Assembly: GCA_002307145.1 (NCBI GenBank)
Contig: DBTR01000096.1
Location: forward strand, 1,218-16,564
Reading direction: 5' to 3'
DNA from: Rhodospirillum sp. UBA1311
GTDB lineage: Bacteria > Pseudomonadota > Alphaproteobacteria > Rhodospirillales > Rhodospirillaceae
DNA: 15,347 nucleotides
Below the pieces are notes generated by a model. That model did not search any database. It was given only the letters and a program-made list of their open reading frames with translations, and was not told the origin of the DNA. The first letter of the stretch is position 1, and the number at the start of each line of letters is the position of its first letter. The translations under genes and the position numbers were made by a program. Below are positions 1 to 5,798 of this stretch, piece by piece.

Positions 1-357
1 TCGTCGCGCGACTGGGCGGCGAAGGGCACCAAGCTCCTCGGCATCCGCGCCGTCCTGGTCGAGAGCTTCGAGCGCATCCACCGCTCGAATCTCGTCGGCA
101 TGGGCATCCTGCCGCTCCAGTTCAAAACCGGCATGACCCGCAAGACCCTCGACCTCGACGGCTCGGAGACCTACACGATCCGCGGCCTCAAGGACATCCA
201 GCCGCGCCAGGACGTCACCGTCGAGATCACCCGCGCCGACGGCACCAAGGAAAACATCGTCGTCACCTGCCGCATCGACACTCTCGACGAACTCTCCTAC
301 ATGCGCCACGGCGGCATCCTGCCCTACGTGTTGCGCAACCTCGCCGCAGCGGAATAA
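1..357 (+). CDS. acnA: aconitate hydratase, C-terminal fragment (5' end outside window)
   Basis: This is the last 118 codons of aconitase, the TCA-cycle [4Fe-4S] enzyme that interconverts citrate and isocitrate in the cytoplasm. The frame is open from base 1 and ends at TAA 355-357. The first residues, SSRDWAAKGT, are the family's active-site loop; its serine and arginine correspond to Ser642 and Arg644 of the mitochondrial enzyme. The following segment, VESFERIHRSNLVGMGILPLQF in outline, is typical of the swivelling C-terminal domain, as is the ending HGGILPYVLRNL. The iron-sulfur cysteines lie upstream, outside the window. An ATG at 100 is internal and not the start. A strong terminator follows 33 bases after the stop, so the gene ends its own transcript. 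The family call is firm; AcnA type rather than AcnB is judged from the C-terminal motif. Confidence 0.96.
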   Translation, partial: SSRDWAAKGTKLLGIRAVLVESFERIHRSNLVGMGILPLQFKTGMTRKTLDLDGSETYTIRGLKDIQPRQDVTVEITRADGTKENIVVTCRIDTLDELSYMRHGGILPYVLRNLAAAE

Positions 358-390
358 AATAATTTCCGAGCGGGATACTCAACTTAAGGG

Positions 391-422
391 TGACGGCAGG
401 CCTCTGGCCCGCCGTCATTTTT
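391..422 (+). terminator. rho-independent terminator of acnA
   Basis: TGACGGC (391-397) pairs with GCCGTCA (411-417). An inner GGCC/GGCC pairing (399-402 with 406-409) closes a three-base loop, and five T residues follow at 418-422. Stem, loop and T tract are in the right order for plus-strand termination, 33 bases after the acnA stop. Confidence 0.88.
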
Positions 423-581
423 CATGGCGGTTCGGGAACATTTTTGTGAGGAGTTGGTTATAAGGCCGCGTGCTGCGATGGACATCACAGCGCAACCACC
501 CCAGATCATCCACGGTGCGAACGACGACACGCTCTCGACGCGCTAAACCGGCCCAGCGGAATCGGAAGAAGGAGGACGATC

Positions 582-779
582 ATGACGAACATCGCCAATC
601 CCCCGACCCAGGTTGCCGCCAACTGCCAAACCGCGTTCAGCGGCGTGGAAGAGCCCAACCTCTCCGAACTCTATCGCGACCCCACCCTGCTCGCCGTGCT
701 CCGCCGCGACGGCATCGACGTGGCGAAACTCCAGGCCGTGGTCGCCGCAGCCCAGCGCCGCCTGTACGACGCGGCCTGA
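582..779 (+). CDS. small hypothetical protein, 65 aa
   Basis: I do not recognise this protein. Its reality rests on a near-consensus ribosome binding site, AAGGAGG at about 569-575, placed 6 bases before the ATG, and on a clean short frame ending TGA 777-779. The N-terminal 25 residues are polar and contain one cysteine. The second half (residues 30-65), with DPTLLAVLRRDG and then VAKLQAVVAAAQRRL, is alanine- and leucine-rich and likely forms two helices. There is no signal peptide or membrane segment, so a cytoplasmic protein is expected. It lies between the acnA terminator and a palindrome cluster, so it is probably transcribed alone. A longer frame through the same region (470-1714) is a GC-driven shadow. 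Function is unknown. Confidence 0.68.
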   Translation: MTNIANPPTQVAANCQTAFSGVEEPNLSELYRDPTLLAVLRRDGIDVAKLQAVVAAAQRRLYDAA

Positions 780-784
780 AGGTA

Positions 785-970
785 AGATTGGCGGGCTCTG
801 CCCGCACCCACCAAGGGCCTTGGGCCCTTGGCTCCCATAACTCACCTTGTTTTTTGCGCGCAGCGCAATCGACCATCACGCCGCGTGATGGCTTCGCCGC
901 GCTTCGCGCAAAAAAGTTTATGAGGTCGAGGAGGCCAGCCTCCTCGCGGATCCCGGGCAGCGCCCTGGCC
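785..970. repeat. cluster of intergenic palindromes between convergent genes
   Basis: The 191-base gap between the 65-aa gene and the converging lysR gene is almost entirely inverted repeats. GCGGGC-tct-GCCCGC spans 791-805. A nine-base stem, CCAAGGGCC with GGCCCTTGG in outline, spans 811-831. A large nested element spans 850-915: TTTTTTGCGCG (850-860) mirrors CGCGCAAAAAA (905-915), AGCGC (862-866) mirrors GCGCT (899-903), and CCATCACG (873-880) mirrors CGTGATGG (884-891). A nine-base arm pair, CGAGGAGGC/GCCTCCTCG, spans 927-946, and GGGC-agc-GCCC spans 955-965, ending just before the lysR stop. The arrangement suggests a dispersed palindromic intergenic element or a transcription barrier between converging genes. 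The T and A tracts are on the wrong sides for a standard intrinsic terminator. Confidence 0.75.
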
Positions 971-1861
971 TTACCCCTCCCACTCCCGGCAGAACCCGAG
1001 GAAGTCCCGCAACAGCGGGCTTTGGAATTTGCCCGGCACGGTCGCCACGTCGAGGCTGCGGTCGTGTACGGTATCCAACGGCACCACCGCGACCCGACCG
1101 GTGGCGACGGCGTCGGCGACCGCGAGTTCGGAAAGAAAGCCGAGGCCGAGGCCCGCCGCGACGCCCGAGACGATGGCTTCGTTGGAATTGAATTCGACGC
1201 CGAGGGTCCAGCGTGCGAGTTCGGGTTCGAGGCGGCGGGCGAACTGCTCGCGGGTGCCGGAATCCGGCTCGCGAAGAATCCAACGCTCGCCGGAGAGGTT
1301 GGCGGTGGCGTGGGTTTTGCCGTCGGCGAGGCGATGGCCGGGGGCGGCGATCACCTGGATGCGGTCGCGCCAGAGCGGCTCGACGTCGAGGGCCGCGCCG
1401 TGGGTGCTGCCCTCGATGAACGCGACGTCGAGGTCGTAGCGGGCGAGCATGGCGGCAAGCCGGGTGGTGTTGGCGATCGCGATCGCGGGCGGCGGCATCG
1501 CGACGCGGCCGACGTAGGCGGCGAGCAGGCGCGGCAGGAGATGGTTGCCGATGGTGACGCTCGCACCGATGCGCAACTGCCCGCCGAGAGTCTCGCCGCC
1601 GAACACGGCCTCGATCGTCGCCATCCGGCTCAACACATCGTCGGCAAGCGGGCGGAGCTGCACGCCGCAAGCGTTGAGGCGCAGGCGGTTGCCGGTGCGG
1701 TCGAACAGCGGTGAGCCGAGCTGGGCCTCAAGCTCCTTGAGCGCGACCGAAACCGCCGCCTTGGTGACGAACAGGTCGCGCGCTGCAACGGTGAGCGACC
1801 CGTGCCGCGCCACCGCGTCGAAGACCCTGAGTTGCCTGAGCGTAATTCCGGTAATGTTCAT
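971..1861 (-). CDS. LysR-family transcriptional regulator
   Basis: This 296-residue protein has the usual length and layout of a LysR regulator. An N-terminal winged helix-turn-helix covers about residues 5-65 (LRQLRVFDAVARHGSLTVAA, then TKAAVSVALKELEAQLGSPLF and DRTGNRLRLN). A linker helix leads to a periplasmic-binding-protein-like effector domain from about residue 93 (GGQLRIGASVTIGNHLLPRL) to the end. Such proteins bind DNA as tetramers and respond to a small ligand. It is divergently transcribed from a TDT-family transporter gene across 90 bases containing a palindrome, the classic arrangement in which a LysR protein controls its neighbour and itself. The start ATG at 1861-1859 has only a weak, close GGA upstream. 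The ligand cannot be told from sequence; the transporter suggests a small organic or inorganic anion (inference). Confidence 0.95.
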   Translation of the reverse strand: MNITGITLRQLRVFDAVARHGSLTVAARDLFVTKAAVSVALKELEAQLGSPLFDRTGNRLRLNACGVQLRPLADDVLSRMATIEAVFGGETLGGQLRIGASVTIGNHLLPRLLAAYVGRVAMPPPAIAIANTTRLAAMLARYDLDVAFIEGSTHGAALDVEPLWRDRIQVIAAPGHRLADGKTHATANLSGERWILREPDSGTREQFARRLEPELARWTLGVEFNSNEAIVSGVAAGLGLGFLSELAVADAVATGRVAVVPLDTVHDRSLDVATVPGKFQSPLLRDFLGFCREWEG

Positions 1862-1869
1862 TTCCGTTT

Positions 1870-1889
1870 AACATAACGTCCAATATGTT
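1870..1889. promoter_or_regulatory. candidate LysR operator in the divergent promoter region
   Basis: AACATA (1870-1875) and TATGTT (1884-1889) form a perfect six-base inverted repeat separated by eight bases, in the AT-rich gap between the lysR gene (starting at 1861) and the transporter gene (starting at 1952). LysR regulators bind such interrupted dyads, and the position just in front of the regulator's own start fits autoregulation. No convincing -35/-10 pair could be assigned. Confidence 0.5.
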
Positions 1890-1951
1890 TAGTTTCAATT
1901 TCCGATGCTGCGGGATTACCTGAGGAGTCAGGCCCCAGCCCGGAGATCGTC

Positions 1952-2917
1952 ATGTCGCTCGCCAAACGTCTTGCCAACTTCCCCACCCCCGCCAGCGGCC
2001 TCGCGCTCGGCATCGCCAGCCTCGCCTGGGTCTGGCAGACGGAACTCCCCGGCGTCTCCGGCATCCAGGCCCTCGGCGCGTTGATCGCCGCCTTGATCGC
2101 CGTACCGCTGGTGGCGAAGTTCGCCCTCAATCCCCGCCAGATGATGACCGAACTCGCACATCCGGTGGTCGGCTCGGTGATCCCCACCCTCGCCATGGCG
2201 GCGATGGTGGTCAGCGTCAGTCTCGGCAAGGCGCTCCCGGCGGCGGGCCTCGCCCTCTGGCTCGCGGCGGTCGCGGCGCACGCCGCGTTCCTCGTCGTCT
2301 TCACCCTCCACCGCGCCCGCGACCCCCACCTCTCCCACATGGTGCCGAGCTGGTTCGTGCCGCCGATCGGCATCGTCGTCGCGGTGATCGCGGTGCCGGG
2401 CGACGAATGGCGCGACCTTGCCCACGCCTTCCTGGTGTTCGGCATCGCCGCCTACGCGGTGATGCTCCCCGCGATGCTGCATCGCCTGATCTTCCGCGAC
2501 GGCGTCGCCGCGCCCGCCAAGCCCACCATCGCGATCATGGCCGCGCCCCCGAACCTCTGCCTCGCGGGCTACCTCTCGTTCACACCCGAGCCCAACCTCC
2601 TCCTCACCATCGTTCTCCTCGGCCTCGGCATCCTCATGGCCGTGGTCGTCTACATCGGCTTCTGGGAACTCCTCCGCCTTCCCTTCTCCCCCGGCTACGC
2701 CGCCTTCACCTTCCCCACCGTGATCGCCGCCAACGCCACCTTCAAGGCTGCCGCTTACTTCGAACGCGCGGGCATCGCCCCAGACGCCGTCGCCCCCCTG
2801 CATCAGTGGGGCATGGTCGAACTCGTGATCGCCACCGTCGTCGTCGGTTACGTCGCGCTGCGCTATATCGGCAACTATGCCAAGGTTCGTCGCACCGTCG
2901 CCGCGCTCACGAATTGA
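1952..2917 (+). CDS. TDT-family (TehA/SLAC1-like) membrane transporter
   Basis: This 321-residue protein is nearly all hydrophobic segments, about ten membrane helices, matching the length and pattern of the tellurite-resistance/dicarboxylate transporter family that includes TehA, Mae1, Ssu1 and plant SLAC1. Family-like signatures include PTPASGLALGIASLAW near the N-terminus (residues 11-26), PSWFVPPIG (132-140), AAPPNLCLAGY (197-207) and FSPGYAAFTFP (245-255). Members move small anions such as C4-dicarboxylates, sulfite or chloride/nitrate across the inner membrane; the substrate here cannot be assigned. The start ATG at 1952 has CGGAG at 1941-1945 with good spacing. The divergent LysR gene probably regulates it. 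Any tellurite-resistance label would be by family name only. Confidence 0.92.
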   Translation: MSLAKRLANFPTPASGLALGIASLAWVWQTELPGVSGIQALGALIAALIAVPLVAKFALNPRQMMTELAHPVVGSVIPTLAMAAMVVSVSLGKALPAAGLALWLAAVAAHAAFLVVFTLHRARDPHLSHMVPSWFVPPIGIVVAVIAVPGDEWRDLAHAFLVFGIAAYAVMLPAMLHRLIFRDGVAAPAKPTIAIMAAPPNLCLAGYLSFTPEPNLLLTIVLLGLGILMAVVVYIGFWELLRLPFSPGYAAFTFPTVIAANATFKAAAYFERAGIAPDAVAPLHQWGMVELVIATVVVGYVALRYIGNYAKVRRTVAALTN

Positions 2918-3106
2918 CGCCCCTCTCCCCACTGGATTAGCCTTCCCGCGCCCAACCACTTGAGCACGGGATTTGGACATGCTGGAGCTTGTTTCGAACC
3001 GCTGACGGTCTCGTCCCGACGAGACGCTCGGCTGCGCTCACCGCCGACGGCCTTCGCGGTCCTCGGCGCACGGGTGCTTGCAAGGTTCTCAAGCAGGCTC
3101 AAGTCC
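2918..3106. other. non-coding gap with two hairpins upstream of yjhX
   Basis: No gene could be supported in these 189 bases. Two perfect stems are visible: GTCTCGT-cccg-ACGAGAC (3008-3025), and CGCCGA (3042-3047) with TCGGCG (3063-3068). TTCGAACC at 2993-3000 resembles a tRNA T-arm, but no cloverleaf could be drawn. A longer reading frame entering from 2960 runs into yjhX but has no family support over its first 49 codons. Confidence 0.5.
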
Positions 3107-3364
3107 ATGAATATCTCCCGAGACGAGCAGCGCGTGCTCCACGCGCTGGCGCAGGGCGGCTGCATCCGCCACCACCGCGGCGATAACGGCCGCATCCTCC
3201 ACGTCGACTGCTTCACCCGCGACGGCTACCGCCTCGCCGACTGCACCCTCGACGTGTTCGCCAAACTCCGCCGCAAACGCCTGATCGAATCCCGATCCTC
3301 CAGCCCCTACCGCATCTCGGGAAAAGGCCGGAAAAGCGTCCGCGCGCAGTTGGACAACCGATAA
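3107..3364 (+). CDS. yjhX: YjhX-family (UPF0386) protein, putative toxin
   Basis: The 85-residue product has exactly the length of E. coli YjhX and its recognisable landmarks: MNISRDEQRVLHALAQGG at the N-terminus, the ADCTLDVF..L segment in the middle (about residues 44-53), and the ending VRAQLDNR. The fold is expected to be a small winged-helix-like domain. In E. coli, YjhX has been reported as a toxin paired with the acetyltransferase YjhQ. No yjhQ-like gene is next to it here: the transporter lies upstream and traK downstream. The start at 3107 is chosen because an in-frame extension back to 2960 is arginine-rich and unlike the family. The ribosome binding site is weak. The family call is strong; toxin activity in this organism is inference, and a non-toxic housekeeping role is equally possible. 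Confidence 0.9.
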   Translation: MNISRDEQRVLHALAQGGCIRHHRGDNGRILHVDCFTRDGYRLADCTLDVFAKLRRKRLIESRSSSPYRISGKGRKSVRAQLDNR

Positions 3365-3384
3365 GACCGAAGACCGTCCAGGGG

Positions 3385-3394
3385 TCCTGCCCGG
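3385..3394 (+). other. candidate IncP-type oriT nic site
   Basis: TCCTGCCCGG here matches the RK2/RP4 nic core, recalled as TATCCTG|CCCGG, at ten contiguous bases, so the predicted nick is between 3389 and 3390. It lies in the same orientation and on the same side of traK as in RK2, where oriT is the traJ-traK intergenic region. The two bases before the match differ (GG rather than TA). No TraJ-type inverted repeat is visible to its left, where yjhX begins 21 bases away. A 7-base tandem repeat, AAGACCG twice (3363-3376), precedes it. Confidence 0.42.
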
Positions 3395-3410
3395 AGCAAC
3401 GTTAAAATGT

Positions 3411-3452
3411 GATCCCCGCAGATTCACGATGAAACATCGTGACGCGGGGATC
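3411..3452 (+). promoter_or_regulatory. nested hairpin covering the traK ribosome binding site
   Basis: GATCCCCGC (3411-3419) pairs perfectly with GCGGGGATC (3444-3452). Inside, CACGATG (3425-3431) pairs with CATCGTG (3435-3441) around an AAA loop. The 3' outer arm contains GCGGGG, the only plausible Shine-Dalgarno for the traK GTG at 3455, so a folded leader would hide it. The same dyad could instead be a protein-binding site (TraK or a repressor). A TAAAAT at 3403-3408 might be a -10 element, but no -35 was found. Confidence 0.65.
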
Positions 3453-3454
3453 AT

Positions 3455-3898
3455 GTGGCCAAGGGCAATTGGGGTCAAGCCAGAAAAGAAGTCATCTCCC
3501 TCAAGCCGTTGATACTGCAACGGATTGAGGGGGGAAGCTCGATTCGATCCATTTGGATCGAACTTTCGAGCGACGGGCGCGTGACGGTCGCCCTCCGAAA
3601 TTTCGACAGTCAAATCAAAAAGCAGTTGGGATACCAGCCGGGCAAACCCTTGCCCGGATCGAGCAGCGCTATGGTTGTGTCTGCTCCGGTCCAACGTGCC
3701 TTGGCGCTTGCGCCCCGCAACACTCCCCAACTGCCCGCCCTAGACGTTCCGGCCACCACGCCGGAGCGCGACTCCACGCGCATCCAAAAGTTCGTCCACG
3801 ACTCAACGTCGGGTGACTTCCACCTCACGCCGATGGCCGAGCCGTGCGCGGAACACGACACGAACACCAAAGGGAGCAAGCCTAACCATGAAGATTAA
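3455..3898 (+). CDS. traK: TraK-like oriT-binding protein
   Basis: This 147-residue product resembles IncP TraK, the protein that binds and bends the RP4 oriT leader region to help assemble the relaxosome. The evidence is partial sequence pattern plus gene order. Residues 18-57 (LILQRIEGGSSIRSIWIELS, then DGRVTVALRNF) match the TraK arrangement of a helix ending in a glycine turn, an Ile-Trp pair (33-34) and a G-[RK]-V step (41-43), as expected for a helix-turn-helix. A proline/alanine-rich linker and an FHLTP tail (residues 122-126) also recall RK2 TraK. The TraL and TraM homologues follow directly. The GTG start is chosen because the ATG two bases earlier opens only a short frame. The 3' end overlaps traL by 11 bases. 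An eight-base palindrome lies inside the gene at 3543-3562. Confidence 0.7.
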   Translation: MAKGNWGQARKEVISLKPLILQRIEGGSSIRSIWIELSSDGRVTVALRNFDSQIKKQLGYQPGKPLPGSSSAMVVSAPVQRALALAPRNTPQLPALDVPATTPERDSTRIQKFVHDSTSGDFHLTPMAEPCAEHDTNTKGSKPNHED

Positions 3899-4613
3899 CA
3901 TCACGCTTCAGGGCAAGGGGGGCGTCGGCAAGTCCGTCGTCGCGTCCTTCCTGACGCAGCACTTCCGCGAACAAGGTATCAAACCGGTTTGCGTCGATAC
4001 CGACCCGGTGAACGCGACGTTCGCAGGGTACAAGCCATTTGACGTGCTTCGCCTGAACATCATGGACGGCGAAGACATCAACCAGCGGGCCTTTGACGAG
4101 TTGGTCGAACTCATCATGGCGAACGACGATCCGGACGCCGTGATGGTGGTGGACAACGGCGCTTCGTCCTTCGTTCCGCTCGGCTCTTATCTCGTCTCCG
4201 GCGAGGTGCTGCCCATGCTCGCCGACGCGGGGCATGAGATCCGGCTGCATTCCGTCCTCACCGGCGGCCAGGCGCTCGGCGACACGTTCAAGGGGCTGGT
4301 GTCCCTGGTGAACAACTTCCCGGAGACGCCGGTCGTCGTCTGGATGAATGAGTTCTTCGGCCCGATCGAGATGGGCGGCATCAGCATCGAGAAGTCGAGC
4401 GAATATCGGAAGCTCGCGCCGCGTATCGCCGCACAAGTCACCCTCCCGACCGTGAAGATGGAAACCTTCGGCCATGACCTGAAGGCCATGCTCACGGCAC
4501 GGCAGACCTTCGCCGACGCGATCGTGTCTCAGGACAACAGCGTGATGACCCGCCAGCGCCTCAAAATGTACTGGCGCGACATCAGCGGCGCGATGAACCG
4601 GGCGGGGCTGTGA
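3888..4613 (+). CDS. traL: TraL, ParA/MinD-type ATPase of the IncP Tra1 type
   Basis: The protein is 241 residues, the same length I recall for RP4 TraL, and closely follows it. A deviant Walker A, KGGVGKS (residues 10-16), is followed by VDTDPVNATFAGYK (36-49), LNIM (56-59), VVDNGASSFVPL (87-98), TGGQAL (125-130) and MTRQRLK (220-226). It belongs to the P-loop SIMIBI (ParA/MinD-like) class and should bind ATP in the cytoplasm. Its role in conjugation is poorly defined. The ATG at 3888 overlaps the end of traK, with GGGAG upstream; an in-frame extension back to 3813 has no family support. The stop overlaps the next ATG (TGATG at 4611-4615). Identity is secure from sequence. Confidence 0.93.
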   Translation: MKINITLQGKGGVGKSVVASFLTQHFREQGIKPVCVDTDPVNATFAGYKPFDVLRLNIMDGEDINQRAFDELVELIMANDDPDAVMVVDNGASSFVPLGSYLVSGEVLPMLADAGHEIRLHSVLTGGQALGDTFKGLVSLVNNFPETPVVVWMNEFFGPIEMGGISIEKSSEYRKLAPRIAAQVTLPTVKMETFGHDLKAMLTARQTFADAIVSQDNSVMTRQRLKMYWRDISGAMNRAGL

Positions 4614-5143
4614 TGGACACCCCGCCGATCTTCGACGAAAGCGGTCGGCCGATCGGCGGCGCGGGGGCTTCGGCTCCCGCGACCGGCACGCTGGAATCCG
4701 CGCCGACCGTCCCATCCGGAGTTCCGGCCTCGCCAGCGTTCCAGCCGATGAGCCTGGACGATGCCCGCGCGCTGCTGGTGCGCGAGCATCGGGTCGCCAT
4801 CGGCGACAACGATCCAATCTTGCTGTCCGTGTCGTTGCACCAGGCGTTTTGCGGCGACCTCGAAAAGCTGCTGGCGCATCACACCAAGCGCCTGGAGGCG
4901 CTGCTTCAAACCACCGGCAACGGGTTCGCCGACGTGGTGGAAGGCACCCTCGAGAGCCTTCGTGACAAGACCGTCAAGGCCAGTCTCGATCAGTCGTTCG
5001 CCCTGATCGCGGCGCAGGCCGAAGCGATGCAGACCCTCCGCCGCCGTATGCGGCGGTTCGGGATTTATCAAACCTTCCTCTCTGTCGTCTCCCTCGCTGC
5101 GGCGCTTCTCGCCCTGGCGATCCTCACCCATGCCATTCGCTAG
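4613..5143 (+). CDS. traM: TraM-like conjugal transfer protein with C-terminal membrane anchor
   Basis: This 176-residue protein is placed as in RP4 traKLM. Residues 1-45 are a proline/alanine-rich low-complexity leader. The middle (about 52-145) is predicted helical and contains the TraM-like stretch LLVREHRVAIGDNDPILLSV (residues 54-73) followed by long amphipathic helices. Residues 153-172 form one hydrophobic segment (FLSVVSLAAALLALAILTHA), leaving almost nothing beyond it, so the protein is probably tail-anchored in the inner membrane. The ATG at 4613 overlaps the traL stop; GTG 4610 is an alternative one codon earlier. The mechanism of TraM proteins is not well defined. Family assignment rests on the DNDPI motif, the tail anchor and gene order. 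Confidence 0.82.
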   Translation: MDTPPIFDESGRPIGGAGASAPATGTLESAPTVPSGVPASPAFQPMSLDDARALLVREHRVAIGDNDPILLSVSLHQAFCGDLEKLLAHHTKRLEALLQTTGNGFADVVEGTLESLRDKTVKASLDQSFALIAAQAEAMQTLRRRMRRFGIYQTFLSVVSLAAALLALAILTHAIR

Positions 5144-5155
5144 GACTTTCCGATC

Positions 5156-5470
5156 ATGAAGATTTCCAAGGGTTCACTGCTGTCCCTCGCCATCCTTGGC
5201 GGGGTCATCACGTTGGTGACTGTGGCTCCGGCGCTCGCCGCCGACGCCGACTGGATCAAGCCGGTCGAGGAAGGCGTCACCTCGCTTTCCGACAACCTGG
5301 TCACGATCGCCGGACCGGTGATCGGCCTTTGTATCGGCGGCTACGGCGTGTGGGCCGCGCTCACAGGTCGCCTCGAGTTCAACCGCATCTGGATTTTCCT
5401 GATCGCGGCGCTGTTCATCGGGGCCGGGCCGTCGTTCGCGACCTGGTTCATGGGCCTGATGAAGAGCTGA
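5156..5470 (+). CDS. virB2: VirB2/TrbC-like major pilin
   Basis: The 104-residue product has the standard pro-pilin layout. It has a basic N-terminus and a hydrophobic signal segment ending APALA with likely cleavage after residue 28. The mature part is about 76 residues with two membrane helices (about 47-69 and 77-93) joined by a short polar loop, GRLEFNR (71-77). VirB2 subunits sit in the inner membrane and are extracted to build the conjugative pilus. The position directly before virB3 and virB4 is diagnostic. The gene starts 12 bases after traM, with AGGA upstream of the ATG, and ends 4 bases before virB3. It cannot be told whether the pilin is cyclised. Confidence 0.93.
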   Translation: MKISKGSLLSLAILGGVITLVTVAPALAADADWIKPVEEGVTSLSDNLVTIAGPVIGLCIGGYGVWAALTGRLEFNRIWIFLIAALFIGAGPSFATWFMGLMKS

Positions 5471-5474
5471 CGCC

Positions 5475-5798
5475 ATGAAAGCCCGCTCGTTCGTCTTCGC
5501 ACAAATCCAGTCGCCGGCCACGATCTTCGGCCTGCCGCCCAAGATGATGGGCCTCGCAGCAGCCGCAGTACTGCTGGTGTACATGGGGTGCATCATCTTC
5601 CGGCTCGCCGCGATCATGGTCCCGGCGACCGTGGCGACGGCGGTGCTCTCAATCGCGGGGTCGTACTACCTCGCGAAGAACGATCCCCACGTCGAAACCG
5701 TGTTCCTGACGTGCGCACGGTTTTGGCGGGCCTCCCCATGCCGTCGTCTGCTTGCCGGTGCGCCTCTCCCACGCTCCCGGGAAAGGGGGCGCTCATGA
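5475..5798 (+). CDS. virB3: VirB3-like inner membrane protein
   Basis: This 107-residue protein shows the short VirB3 pattern: an N-terminal segment before two adjacent hydrophobic stretches (about 25-42 and 45-65), then YYLAKNDPHVETVF (residues 64-77), which corresponds to the family's ending with a DP step. VirB3 sits in the inner membrane and works with VirB4; the two are fused in some systems. The last 27 residues, from about position 81, are arginine-rich (RSRERGRS at the end) and unlike typical VirB3, though they end exactly at the virB4 start with an ATGA overlap (5795-5798). That tail may be a product of the overlap with the virB4 leader. The start lies 4 bases after virB2. Confidence 0.85.
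   Translation: MKARSFVFAQIQSPATIFGLPPKMMGLAAAAVLLVYMGCIIFRLAAIMVPATVATAVLSIAGSYYLAKNDPHVETVFLTCARFWRASPCRRLLAGAPLPRSRERGRS

Noticed and set aside
850..915. Nested palindrome read as a bidirectional terminator
   Set aside because: The T tract precedes and the A tract follows the stem on the plus strand, the reverse of what intrinsic termination needs on either strand.
470..1714. 414-codon plus-strand reading frame
   Set aside because: It runs antisense through the lysR gene and across the palindrome cluster, is rich in Arg, Gly and Ala, and has no domain signature. LysR on the minus strand explains the region.
1928..2980. 350-codon minus-strand reading frame opposite the transporter
   Set aside because: Its composition (runs of Glu, Gly, Asp, Arg, His) is typical of the complement of a GC-rich membrane protein gene, while the plus strand has clear TDT family motifs.
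2993..3000. TTCGAACC resembling a tRNA T-arm, possible tRNA attachment site for the island
   Set aside because: No acceptor stem, anticodon arm of proper loop size or D-arm could be drawn on either strand; the nearby hairpin at 3008-3025 has a four-base loop.
3453..3512. ATG at 3453 as the start of the first transfer gene
   Set aside because: This frame stops after about 20 codons; the overlapping GTG at 3455 opens the full TraK-like frame.
3882..4817. 311-codon minus-strand reading frame opposite traL and traM
   Set aside because: It is arginine/histidine-rich without motifs and spans two well-identified plus-strand genes.
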